Source: an uncultured Muribaculaceae bacterium (GTDB taxonomy: Bacteria; Bacteroidota; Bacteroidia; Bacteroidales; Muribaculaceae). Taken from it: 50,007 bases of DNA. This document shows positions 39,101-47,215 of this stretch, in pieces. A model generated the notes under the pieces. It was not told the DNA's origin. It made no database searches and saw only the letters and a list, made by a program, of their open reading frames with translations. The translations under genes were made by a program, and so were the position numbers. Position 1 is the stretch's first letter, and each line of letters starts with the position of its first letter. The DNA lies in the NCBI GenBank assembly GCA_910578095.1, contig CAJTOZ010000023.1, positions 1 to 50,007 of the forward strand. The letters are read 5' to 3'.

Positions 39101-39585
39101 TCAACATCTCCATGAATTTCAAGGGGTTTGATCTTTCTGTCAGTGGCAGCGGAGCATTTGGCCAGCAGGTGTTGCAGAGCTACCGTTCATTCGCCAACAG
39201 CGACTACGACAACTATACCAATAACTTTGTGGACCGCTGCTGGACCGGCGAAGGCTCCACCAACTCGTTCCCGCGATTTACCGACGGCAGCCACAACAAC
39301 TTCAAATGCAACGGCTATGTGGGCGATGTGTGGGTGCAGGACGCCGATTATTTCAAGCTCCGCACCATCACTCTCGGCTACGACTTCAAGCACCTGTTCC
39401 CCAAACTCCCGATGCAGCAGCTGCGCATATTCTTCACCGGACAGAATCTGCTCACATTCACAGGCTACGACGGTTTCGACCCCGAAGTGGGATATGGTGG
39501 CGGCGACAGCTGGTCGTCGGGCATCGACATCGGCTACTATCCCAGCCCCAAAGCCTATACCTTCGGTCTCAACGTTAAATTCTAA
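36118..39585 (+). CDS. SusC/RagA-family TonB-dependent outer-membrane receptor with STN domain
   Basis: 1155 residues. A long N-terminal signal (cleavage near PAEAQ, about residue 35) precedes an STN (secretin/TonB short) domain at about 38-110, the module that talks to FecR. A CarboxypepD_reg-like domain follows (about 122-205, VVVRGNVRDSSGEPLIGVSV, TTDINGDYEI), then the plug (about 210-330, NEVVVMGYGVQKK, YVVDGIAGADINSLNPADIE, AIYGSRAANGVVLVTT) and the beta-barrel. It imports a bound ligand, probably a glycan or peptide, in complex with the SusD lipoprotein using TonB energy. The substrate cannot be named; no enzymes accompany the pair. It diverges from ECF sigma, 221 or 269 bases apart, and its gene is followed 5 bases later by susD. 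Confidence 0.96.
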   Translation: MNRLHRPMPSLRMPGRAFLVMLLWAVFTAFPAEAQNNGVTLNVQGASLESVLGKIEHQTDYRFFYSRDVIDVSVPVSLHVDNLPLPRALDKLFAGRGIAYVIDKKQIVLSAAESAPERPSVVVRGNVRDSSGEPLIGVSVSAAGATGGTTTDINGDYEIRVPAGATLNFSYVGCAPVSKKVGKDGKVDVTLADDNNVLNEVVVMGYGVQKKRLVTGATLNIKGEDIKRQNSTNALGALYSSVPGVSIVQNNGQPDAGFKVNIRGIGTTGNSSPLYVVDGIAGADINSLNPADIESIDILKDAASCAIYGSRAANGVVLVTTRQGSRGKVHVSYDGYYSIQRANLNGVKSVSASDYIDLLNRAFVSKGTISEGQDIHDWATLMPKQYALMKSGAWNGTDWLEEFVNNNAPSYNNAVSIDGGNDLARFSLGFTNTSTEGTLGTPKPPKYTRTTVRLNTDFTLWRRGDLEIVKVGENVTFSTYKSNSISQGNIYDNKLHNLLVLSPLLPAYNDDGTFYTYADQLADGFQLPAGGYNMLEDNSLRDYDNRRFRIQSNFWLEVNPHRDWRFRSVYGYNYYNRNNRTYTPAYELSSKDYSEYDKVQQEASTNTFWTWENTLQWGHDFGDHHIDAIIGMSMEQQGWGASVGAWRKDTKFGTWESANLSSSDSAIDPEMVSVWGSNTIPYKKLISFFGRANYNWKERYLLTFILRRDGSSNFARGHRYGTFPSVSAGWVMTNEEWMQPARQWMDFFKLRGSWGRNGNCNIDNFQYLATVSLDAPYDFTVGGTSTATGAYPDIIPNPDLTWEKSEQLDFGFDARFLNQRLVATFDWYRKTTRDWLVNAPTLDSYGTGSPVINGGSVRNTGVELSLSWYDRIGDFNYSVGVNMTTNSNKVTAINNSDGIIHGNTNVISQNLAQYNTYEARVGFPIGYFTGIASEGIFQNQAQIDAYRDAGYSFIDGYDKARPGDVIWIDQNGDGSYGDEDVVMIGNPHPDVTLGLNISMNFKGFDLSVSGSGAFGQQVLQSYRSFANSDYDNYTNNFVDRCWTGEGSTNSFPRFTDGSHNNFKCNGYVGDVWVQDADYFKLRTITLGYDFKHLFPKLPMQQLRIFFTGQNLLTFTGYDGFDPEVGYGGGDSWSSGIDIGYYPSPKAYTFGLNVKF

Positions 39586-39590
39586 GCGCC

Positions 39591-41444
39591 ATGAAAAAAA
39601 TCATATACGCCGCGGTGCTCGCGCTCGCCTTCTCTTCGTGCGACGACGCCCTCGACACCACGAACTATTCCAAGTACGACACATCCACCTTCCCGACATC
39701 GCAGAAAGATGCCGAGCAGATAGTCACAAGCATATACAACCGTCTCGGCGAGGTGTACAAGGCACCCGAGGGTGCAACCATTTTCATTCATGATCTTGCC
39801 GGCGACGAGATGTTCGGTGGCGGCTCCACCTCCAATTCCGGAGCGCAGGGCCTTGACCGTCTCATGTACTCCAGCACCGACAACAGCACTGTGCAGGGCA
39901 CGTGGAAAACCATGTATGAGATTGTGTTCCGAGCCAACTATGCCATAGAGCAGATACCTCTTATAGCCGATGAGGCCTTTCAGTCGGCCGAATGGAAAAA
40001 TTATCTTCTCGGACAGGCCTATTTCATGCGTGCGTGGGCGTGCTGGGAGATGGCAAACCTGTATGAGACATTCCCTGTGCTCACATCCACCGAGGTGGCC
40101 AATATTCCCCGCAGCGATGTAGAGACGGTATACACATCAATCAAGGACGACCTCCTGAAAGCCATTGAGATCATGCCTGCGCGCTATGGCTATTCGCGTG
40201 AGGATGGTATGGCCGGCCGCGCCACGCGCTATGCTGCGGAGGCTCTTCTTGGCCGTGTGTGGCTATTCTACACCGGCTTCTACGAGCAGCCCGACCTTAT
40301 GGGTGTTACGCGCCAGCAGGTGGTGGATATGCTCAAGGATTGCCGCGACAACTCCGGTTTCGGTCTTGAGGACGATCCCCGCGAGATATGGCCCTACACC
40401 AACGAATACTCCTCCGGAGCGGCCTACAATACTGATTTCAACACCTATGTATCGCGCAACGGATTGCGCTGGGTGGGCAACCACAGCAAGGAGACAGTGT
40501 GGGCATGCCATTTCACTCTCATGTTCGGACACAGCAACACAAACTACAACCGCATGGGCGAATACTTCGGGCTGCGCAATCCCAAATCGGCTCCCAACGC
40601 CGAGGGTTATCCCTATGGCATAGGCTACACCAACGGCACTGTGAACCCCAAAATGGTGGAGGACTGGGCCACAGACCCCGACTATGGATTTGACGACAAG
40701 CGCCTGTGGGGCTCCGTGCTATCCGTTGACAACGCTGCCGAGATATATGGTGGCGGCAGCGGTGGCAACTGGATGGCCGGGCAGTCCACCGAGCTGCCAC
40801 AGCACACCGGCAACGACCCCAAAGAGGTGGAGAAAACACTTCTGCACAACAAGAAATATATTGTCTCCACATGCTATTCCAATTCCGATGCCACTACCAT
40901 CTACAAGAACTTCTTCTATGCCTACGGCGGTGGCCTGGAGAACAGCAACCAGTATGACAACCGCAACGATGCCATCTACATCCGTTATGCCGACGTGCTG
41001 CTCATGCTCGACGAGCTGGAGCAGACATCGACAGGAATGGACCGTCTGCGTGTGCGCGCCGGCCTGAAGCCCTACGGCAGCTACACATTCGAGCGGTTGC
41101 AGAAAGAGCGCCGGTATGAATTTGCTTTCGAAGGCATACGTTTCAACGATCTGCGCCGATGGTATCCGCGCACTGCCGGCACTGTAATCAGCGACAACCA
41201 GCGCGGAGCCTACATCCAGTATATGGGCTCGCGCGTGCCCGGCGGATATGCCGAGATAGCCGGCAACGGGCTCCAGAAGCGCTACGAGGAGACGCGCGGC
41301 TTCATGCCCGTGCCGTCGAAGCAGATCATCCTCACGGAACAGGTGCTCACACAGACGCCTGGCTGGGGCGACGGCTTCAACTGGCAGTTCTCCAACGGCA
41401 GTCTTCCGTATCCTGTGCAGTACGATGAATCGCTCAAAGAATAA
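39591..41444 (+). CDS. SusD/RagB-family surface lipoprotein
   Basis: 617 residues. Signal peptide ending in AFSSC, so Cys17 is lipidated; it then sits on the outer face as the lid of SusC. The fold is visible by tetratricopeptide-like helices near the N-terminus (FPTSQKDAEQIVTSIYNRLGE) and motifs AYFMRAWACWEMANLYETFP, RATRYAAEALLGRVWLF and, near the C-terminus, LQKERRYEFAFEGIRFNDLRRW with PYPVQYD. SusD proteins bind the ligand for SusC. It starts 5 bases after susC. A strong terminator follows, and there are no glycoside hydrolases, sulfatases or proteases behind it, so this is a stand-alone pair. Confidence 0.95.
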   Translation: MKKIIYAAVLALAFSSCDDALDTTNYSKYDTSTFPTSQKDAEQIVTSIYNRLGEVYKAPEGATIFIHDLAGDEMFGGGSTSNSGAQGLDRLMYSSTDNSTVQGTWKTMYEIVFRANYAIEQIPLIADEAFQSAEWKNYLLGQAYFMRAWACWEMANLYETFPVLTSTEVANIPRSDVETVYTSIKDDLLKAIEIMPARYGYSREDGMAGRATRYAAEALLGRVWLFYTGFYEQPDLMGVTRQQVVDMLKDCRDNSGFGLEDDPREIWPYTNEYSSGAAYNTDFNTYVSRNGLRWVGNHSKETVWACHFTLMFGHSNTNYNRMGEYFGLRNPKSAPNAEGYPYGIGYTNGTVNPKMVEDWATDPDYGFDDKRLWGSVLSVDNAAEIYGGGSGGNWMAGQSTELPQHTGNDPKEVEKTLLHNKKYIVSTCYSNSDATTIYKNFFYAYGGGLENSNQYDNRNDAIYIRYADVLLMLDELEQTSTGMDRLRVRAGLKPYGSYTFERLQKERRYEFAFEGIRFNDLRRWYPRTAGTVISDNQRGAYIQYMGSRVPGGYAEIAGNGLQKRYEETRGFMPVPSKQIILTEQVLTQTPGWGDGFNWQFSNGSLPYPVQYDESLKE

Positions 41445-41488
41445 AGGCCACACCCCACAATAGTCCCGATGATATAAGGTGAAGGCTT

Positions 41489-41520
41489 GCCGGCGCGGAA
41501 TTCCGCGCCGGCATTTTTTT
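41489..41520 (+). terminator. Rho-independent terminator after susD
   Basis: GCCGGCGCGGAA (41489-41500) and TTCCGCGCCGGC (41501-41512) form a perfect palindromic stem; then A and a run of T. The remaining gap to pfkA (41521-41637) shows no other feature. Confidence 0.93.
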
Positions 41521-41637
41521 CCTTCTGTGCTGTGAATTATGCGATAGGGCCGGGCTTTTTCAGCGCTTCTTTTTCTATTCCTTGTTTAAAAAAACTAAAA
41601 AGGCGTAGAGTGGTGGTCAAGTGTGGGCATAATGTGT

Positions 41638-41645
41638 TAATTTTG
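41638..41645 (+). promoter_or_regulatory. Bacteroidetes -7 promoter box for pfkA
   Basis: TAATTTTG followed by C, 45 bases before the pfkA ATG. No TTTG is visible at the ideal spacing. Confidence 0.55.
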
Positions 41646-41690
41646 CACTTTATTAGCACATTAGTATAAAAACCAAACATACCACACTAT

Positions 41691-42671
41691 ATGGCAGAGA
41701 TCAAATGCGTAGGCATTCTCACCTCGGGCGGCGATGCCCCCGGCATGAACGCCGCAATCCGTGCGGTGACACGCTCGGCAATCTTCAACGGTCTTAAGGT
41801 AAAAGGCATCTACCGTGGCTACCGCGGCCTCATCGCCGATGAAATCGTGGATTTCCGCACCCAGAATGTATCCAACATCATCCAGCAGGGTGGCACCATC
41901 CTCAAGACGGCACGCTGCAAGGAGTTCCAGACCCCGGAAGGGCGCCGGCTGGCTTACGATGTGATGCGCCGCCATGAGATAGACGCCCTTGTGGTGATAG
42001 GTGGAGACGGATCGCTGACCGGCGCCCGCATCTTCGCCAATGAGTTCAACCTGCCTATAATAGGTCTTCCCGGTACTATCGACAACGACCTGTATGGCAC
42101 CGACACAACCATAGGCTACGATACGGCTCTCAACACCATCATGGATTGCGTGGACAAGATACGCGACACCGCCACCAGCCACGAGCGCCTGTTCTTCATC
42201 GAAGTGATGGGGCGCGACGCCGGTTTCCTGGCTCTCAACGGCGCAATAGCTTCCGGAGCGGAGGCTGCCATCATTCCGGAGATCAGCACGGAGGTGGACC
42301 AGCTGGCCGAACTCATCGAGAACGGTTTCCGCAAGAGCAAGAACTCGTCGATAGTGCTTGTGGCCGAGAGCCCTGTGACGGGTGGCGCCATGGGCATGGC
42401 CGAGCGTGTGAAAAACGAGTATCCCGGCTACGATGTGCGTGTGTCTATCCTCGGCCATCTGCAGCGCGGCGGCTCGCCTACGGCCCACGACCGTATCCTG
42501 GCCTCGCGCATGGGCGCCGCCGCAATCGACGCTCTCATGGAGGACCAGCGCAATGTGATGATAGGCATCCGCAACGACGAAATCGTGTATGTGCCTTTCT
42601 ACAAAGCTATCAAGAACGACAAACCCATCAACCGCGAGCTGCTCGACACGCTGCGCCGCCTTTCTATCTGA
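41691..42671 (+). CDS. pfkA: 6-phosphofructokinase
   Basis: 326 residues, close to the 320 of E. coli PfkA. Motifs: GILTSGGDAPGMNAAIRAV (nucleotide site), VVIGGDGSLTGA (metal/phosphate loop), GLPGTIDNDLYGTD with the catalytic Asp, FFIEVMGRDAGFLAL and ILGHLQRGGSPTAHDR. GTIDND has Gly where PPi-dependent enzymes have Lys, so ATP is the expected phosphate donor. It phosphorylates fructose 6-phosphate, the committed step of glycolysis. The next gene starts one base after its stop, so the DUF2723 protein is co-transcribed from the same promoter. Confidence 0.96.
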   Translation: MAEIKCVGILTSGGDAPGMNAAIRAVTRSAIFNGLKVKGIYRGYRGLIADEIVDFRTQNVSNIIQQGGTILKTARCKEFQTPEGRRLAYDVMRRHEIDALVVIGGDGSLTGARIFANEFNLPIIGLPGTIDNDLYGTDTTIGYDTALNTIMDCVDKIRDTATSHERLFFIEVMGRDAGFLALNGAIASGAEAAIIPEISTEVDQLAELIENGFRKSKNSSIVLVAESPVTGGAMGMAERVKNEYPGYDVRVSILGHLQRGGSPTAHDRILASRMGAAAIDALMEDQRNVMIGIRNDEIVYVPFYKAIKNDKPINRELLDTLRRLSI

Positions 42672-42672
42672 T

Positions 42673-45600
42673 ATGAAAAGATACAATATCGTAAACAACA
42701 CGCTGGGATGGCTGTGCTTCCTCATAGCCGCCGTGACATATCTGCTCACCATCGAGCCCACGGCCAGCTTCTGGGACTGTCCCGAATTCATCTCGCAGGG
42801 TGCCAAGCTTGAGGTGGGCCACCCGCCGGGCAACCCCATCTTCATGCTCGCCGCCCGTTTCTTCGTGACACTTTTCGGTGGCGACATAACAAATGCCGCC
42901 GTTGCGGTCAACAGTATGTCGGCTCTGCTTTCGGCGGCCACTATCCTGTTGCTTTTCTGGACTATAACGCATCTTGTGCGACGGCTCATAGTGCGCGACG
43001 ACGCCACAGAGGTGTCGCTGCGCAAGCTGGTGGTGATCATGGGGTCGGGTCTGTGCGGAGCATTGGCCTATACGTGGAGCGATACGTTCTGGTATTCGGC
43101 AGTCGAGGGTGAGGTGTATGCCTTCTCGTCGTTCTGCACGGCGCTGGTGTTCTGGCTTATCCTGAAGTGGGAAAACCGTGCCGATGAGCCTCATAGCGAC
43201 CGCTATCTTGTGCTGATAGCCTATGTGATAGGCGTAAGCATTGCCGTGCACCTGCTCAACCTGCTGTGCATCCCGGCCATAGGTCTGGTGTTCTACTACC
43301 GCAAGTGGCGCAGTGTCAGCGCCAAAGGATCTCTCGTGGCGCTCGGCCTGTCGTGTGTGCTCGTCGGAGCCATACTCTATGGTCTTGTTCCGGGATTCAT
43401 GAAAGTGGCCCAGAGCTTTGAGCTGTTCTTTGTCAACACCATTGGCCTGGGCTACAATATGGGTGTGCTCATATATGCTATCGTGCTTGTGGGCGTGCTG
43501 TGCTGGTCGGCCAGCGCCCTGTATAAGCAGACCAGCCCCGGAGCCATACGCTGGAGCTGTCTGCTGGGCCTTACACTCAGCGGTCTGCCATTTATCGGTC
43601 CGTGGTGGGCGGCCGCCATCATCATAGCGGCTCTTGCCTGCTGGCTTTTCATCTTTTGTTCCAAGCTTCCGGTGCGTGTGCTTAATGTGGCCATGCTCAG
43701 TGTGCTTGTGATTTTTGTGGGCTACTCCAGCTATGCTCTTCTGCTCATACGCGCCTCCGCCAATACGCCCATGAACCAGAATGCTCCCGACAACGTGTTT
43801 GCTCTCGCCTCCTACATGAGCCGCGAGCAATACGGCGACCGGCCGCTTTTCTACGGTGTGGCTTTCGCCGAGGAGCTGGAGACAGTGGACGATGGCCAGG
43901 GCAACCTCTTTGTGCGTGTGGACCAGAACGGCCGTCCGGTCACCCGTGTGCTCGATGGCTATCTGCGCGATGAAAACGGCGGTGCCTACAACGATTCCGA
44001 ACCCGTATGGTCAAAAGTGGCCAAGACATCGGCCACGCAGCCCGATGAGTATGTGCAGGAGACCGACAAACCCTCCTACCGCACCGTGCCCGACATGAAG
44101 ATGCTCTTCACGCGCATCTACAGCACCGACGAGCAGAACGCCCGGCACGTGTCGGGCTACAAGGGATGGGCCGAATACGCCACGCCCGATCTGGCTGATA
44201 TTCCCCAGGAGCTGCGCGCACGCTGGGCATCGGATGGCTACGCCCCGCTTTATGAGGTGGCGCCTTATCTGACGCACCAGTCCACCATCACTACGGCAGT
44301 GGACGCTGCCGGCAACCCTGTGATGCAGACCACGGCCTGGAAACCGGGCTTCGGTGTGAATCTGCGCTACTTTGTCAACTATCAGCTCAATCACATGTAC
44401 TGGCGCTACTTCATGTGGAATTTCGCCGGTCGGCAGAACGATATCCAGGGCAACGGCGAGCCTCAGCTCGGCAACTGGATTTCGGGCATTCCGTTCATAG
44501 ACAATATGCGTCTGGGCGACCAAAGCCTCCTGCCCGATGAGTTCGGCAAAGGCAACAAGGGCCACAACGTGTTCTACATGCTGCCTCTGTTGCTGGGTCT
44601 GATAGGTTTGTTGTGGCAGGCTCTCCGTAGCTTCGGTCCCGATGGCAAACGCGGTATCGAGCAGTTCTGGGTGGTGTTCTTCCTGTTCTTCATGACAGGT
44701 ATCGCCATCGTGCTGTATCTTAACCAGACACCCGGCCAGCCGCGTGAGCGCGACTATGCGTTTGCCGGTTCCTTCTATGCCTATGCCATATGGATAGGTA
44801 TCGGAGTGGCTGCCATTGCCTATCTGCTGCGCGATGCACTCGCCAAGCTGTCGAAAGGCCGCGAGACTTCGTCCGGTGCCAAATGGGCCACAGTGGCTGT
44901 GGCCGTGGCTATCGGTGTGGCAGTGCCTCTGCAGATGGTGTCGCAGACATGGGACGACCACGACCGCAGCGGCCGTTACACGGCACGCGATTTCGGCATG
45001 AACTATCTCAATTCGCTCGATGAAAACGCCATCATCTTCACTAACGGCGACAATGATACTTTCCCGCTCTGGTATGCCCAGGAAGTGGAGGGAGTGCGCC
45101 GCGATGTGCGTGTGGTCAATCTCAGCTATCTGACCACCGACTGGTATGCCAACCAGCTGCGCCATCCATCGTACGAAGGTCGTGCTATCGAAACGTATGC
45201 CACACCGTCCGATTATGCCTACGACCGTCTGGCCTACAGCTTCGTGATTCCCCGCAGCGACAGTCTTGTGACGGCTTCCGAAGCACTGCGCTCGCTTTAT
45301 GCGTCCGATGCTTCTACATTCGGCGCGCATTATCTGACCACGCCGAATCTGTATCTTGAAATCGACACGGCCGCCGCTGCCGCGCGCTACGGCGTGAATC
45401 CCGCCGACACCACTTCTGTGCTGGCACGTTATTTCGAGGCTCCCCGCACCAATCTGCGCAATCTCGGCAGCGGCATGACGCTGAGCCGCACGCTGTCTCT
45501 CGACATGATTGCCCGCTCGCTGGCCAACGGTTGGGAACGTCCCGTTTACTTCGCCACCACCGTGCCTTCGAGCTATTATCTCGGGCTGCGGCCTTATCTG

Positions 45601-46500
45601 AGCGCCACAGGCATGGCCTACGAGGTGACGCCTTTCCGCGACGCGCCCGTCAATGTCAACGCCGCCAAGGCTTATGAGAATGCATTCTCGCGTTTCCGTT
45701 GGGGTGGACTTGATGCTCCGGATGCTGATGGCTTGTATCTCGACGAGACTGTGCGCCGCATGGTGGCCTCGACCCGCTCCGGCCTTTACAGCACAGTGGA
45801 GGATCTGCTTGCCGATCCCGATGCTCCTGCAAGCGATTTTGCAGTGAAACATGCAGCCGCCCAGGGTGCGCCCGCTCCGGCCACCCAGCGCGATATGGCC
45901 CGCAATCTGCTCGACCTGATGGTGGAGAAGCTGCCGGCCTCGCTATCGCCGTGGGATGGTATGATGGATGTGTACGTGGCCGCCAAGTACTATGATATGT
46001 GGCTCGACACAGGCCGTGAGGACGATCTGGCCAAGGCAGAGGCTCTGCTCGACGCTGCCGAGCCACGCTATGCCCAACTCGTGCGCTGGGCATCGTCGCT
46101 CTCGCCGTCGCGCCTCGCCAATATCGGCCGCAACGACGACTATGCACTGCAATATCTCGGCATGGTAGTGGGCATGAAGAATCAGATAGAAGTGGTGCGC
46201 AAACTCGCCGCCACGCCCGGCAACGAAGAGCTGCTGGCAACCGTGCGCGAGCGCCTGCCCATCGAGTATGCACTGCGCGTGTTCCCGCTGCTGTATGTGG
46301 ACGGCTACAGCCAGGACGACCTCTACAAGGCCGGCGGAGTGGAGCCGGGTGCCGGGGCCGATGCGCTGCCGCCGGTGGCCTTCGAGGGTGTGATGCTGCT
46401 GCGTGCCCATGATGCAGCCGGCATCGACCCGCTTCAGCGCACCCGCGACCTCGAGCAGCAGTATGGCATAGACCGTGTGGCCTGGGGCCGTCTGCTCTGA
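42673..46500 (+). CDS. DUF2723 polytopic membrane protein, putative protein O-glycosyltransferase
   Basis: 1275 residues from the ATG at 42673; the frame extends upstream to 42589, which would overlap pfkA. The N-terminal 380 residues hold about 10 or more helices. The DUF2723 motif follows the first one: TASFWDCPEFISQGAKLEVGH-type segment (34-54) with Asp-Cys-Pro-Glu, then PPGNPIFMLAARFF. This resembles the GT-C fold of O-mannosyltransferases, where an Asp in the first loop is catalytic. Further helices occur at 640-770, and the C-terminal 450 residues are soluble with helical repeats. In Bacteroidetes I infer that it transfers sugar from a polyprenyl phosphate carrier to exported proteins, but this is not proven. 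Directly after pfkA. Confidence 0.82.
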   Translation: MKRYNIVNNTLGWLCFLIAAVTYLLTIEPTASFWDCPEFISQGAKLEVGHPPGNPIFMLAARFFVTLFGGDITNAAVAVNSMSALLSAATILLLFWTITHLVRRLIVRDDATEVSLRKLVVIMGSGLCGALAYTWSDTFWYSAVEGEVYAFSSFCTALVFWLILKWENRADEPHSDRYLVLIAYVIGVSIAVHLLNLLCIPAIGLVFYYRKWRSVSAKGSLVALGLSCVLVGAILYGLVPGFMKVAQSFELFFVNTIGLGYNMGVLIYAIVLVGVLCWSASALYKQTSPGAIRWSCLLGLTLSGLPFIGPWWAAAIIIAALACWLFIFCSKLPVRVLNVAMLSVLVIFVGYSSYALLLIRASANTPMNQNAPDNVFALASYMSREQYGDRPLFYGVAFAEELETVDDGQGNLFVRVDQNGRPVTRVLDGYLRDENGGAYNDSEPVWSKVAKTSATQPDEYVQETDKPSYRTVPDMKMLFTRIYSTDEQNARHVSGYKGWAEYATPDLADIPQELRARWASDGYAPLYEVAPYLTHQSTITTAVDAAGNPVMQTTAWKPGFGVNLRYFVNYQLNHMYWRYFMWNFAGRQNDIQGNGEPQLGNWISGIPFIDNMRLGDQSLLPDEFGKGNKGHNVFYMLPLLLGLIGLLWQALRSFGPDGKRGIEQFWVVFFLFFMTGIAIVLYLNQTPGQPRERDYAFAGSFYAYAIWIGIGVAAIAYLLRDALAKLSKGRETSSGAKWATVAVAVAIGVAVPLQMVSQTWDDHDRSGRYTARDFGMNYLNSLDENAIIFTNGDNDTFPLWYAQEVEGVRRDVRVVNLSYLTTDWYANQLRHPSYEGRAIETYATPSDYAYDRLAYSFVIPRSDSLVTASEALRSLYASDASTFGAHYLTTPNLYLEIDTAAAAARYGVNPADTTSVLARYFEAPRTNLRNLGSGMTLSRTLSLDMIARSLANGWERPVYFATTVPSSYYLGLRPYLSATGMAYEVTPFRDAPVNVNAAKAYENAFSRFRWGGLDAPDADGLYLDETVRRMVASTRSGLYSTVEDLLADPDAPASDFAVKHAAAQGAPAPATQRDMARNLLDLMVEKLPASLSPWDGMMDVYVAAKYYDMWLDTGREDDLAKAEALLDAAEPRYAQLVRWASSLSPSRLANIGRNDDYALQYLGMVVGMKNQIEVVRKLAATPGNEELLATVRERLPIEYALRVFPLLYVDGYSQDDLYKAGGVEPGAGADALPPVAFEGVMLLRAHDAAGIDPLQRTRDLEQQYGIDRVAWGRLL

Positions 46501-46524
46501 CAATTAATTTAATGATTAATCAAG

Positions 46525-46568
46525 GAATGAAAAATTGGGAGATATGCGTGTCTTTCAATTTTTCATTC
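46525..46568 (+). repeat. Perfect 13-bp inverted repeat between the DUF2723 gene and deacetylase
   Basis: GAATGAAAAATTG (46525-46537) and CAATTTTTCATTC (46556-46568) with an 18-base loop, then TTCTTTTC. It could act as a terminator for the DUF2723 gene or as an operator for the deacetylase, whose GTG start is 23 bases on. Confidence 0.7.
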
Positions 46569-46591
46569 TTCTTTTCGGATAACTCATCTCA

Positions 46592-47215
46592 GTGAAACTG
46601 ATAGAACAGCCGCCATTGCTCTACCGTCTGCTTTTCCCTGAAGCGCTGTGGCGCATCAAGAAACGCGGCCGGAAGGTGGTGTACCTCACTTTCGACGACG
46701 GTCCGGTGCCGGAGGTGACGCCATGGGTGCTCGATGTGCTTGAGCGCTACGGCGTGCGTGCCACATTCTTTATGGTGGGCGACAATGTGCGCCGCCATCC
46801 CGAACTGCTCGACGAGGTGCGCCGGCGTGGCCACAGCTACGGCAACCATACCATGCACCACCTTCAGGGCATGAAGGTGACGGCGCGCACCTATTGGCGC
46901 GACATATGCGAGGCCGATGCTCTCATAGGCAGCACGCTTTTCCGTCCGCCCCACGGGATCATGCGCTGGAAGCAGGCTGCCGCCATCAAGCACCATTATA
47001 ATATAATAATGTACGATCTTGTGACCCGCGATTATTCGCGCCGCATATCGCCGGCCCAGGTGGTGGACAATGTGCGCCGTTACGCCCGCAACGGCAGTAT
47101 AATAGTGTTTCATGATTCACTCAAGGCCGAGCGCAATCTGCGCGACGCGCTGCCGGCAGCTATAGAATGGCTGCTCGGCGAGGGCTACGAGTTTGAAGTG
47201 CTGCCTATGCAATGA
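46592..47215 (+). CDS. Polysaccharide deacetylase family protein
   Basis: 207 residues from GTG; no ATG is available at a sensible place. NodB-fold signatures: VVYLTFDDGPVPEV (30-43, first motif with catalytic and metal Asp), SYGNHTMHHLQ (the HxxxH-type metal motif) and RPPHGIMRW. There is no signal peptide, but the N-terminus LLYRLLFPEALWRI may be a membrane-associated helix. It would remove N- or O-acetyl groups from a polysaccharide such as peptidoglycan or an intermediate of glycan synthesis; the substrate is not known. Its stop overlaps the queG start by 4 bases (ATGA), so the two are coupled. Confidence 0.88.
   Translation: MKLIEQPPLLYRLLFPEALWRIKKRGRKVVYLTFDDGPVPEVTPWVLDVLERYGVRATFFMVGDNVRRHPELLDEVRRRGHSYGNHTMHHLQGMKVTARTYWRDICEADALIGSTLFRPPHGIMRWKQAAAIKHHYNIIMYDLVTRDYSRRISPAQVVDNVRRYARNGSIIVFHDSLKAERNLRDALPAAIEWLLGEGYEFEVLPMQ

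Noticed and set aside
34233..41444. Complete polysaccharide utilisation locus
   Set aside because: SusC, SusD and the regulators are there, but no glycoside hydrolase, lyase or sulfatase follows before the terminator.
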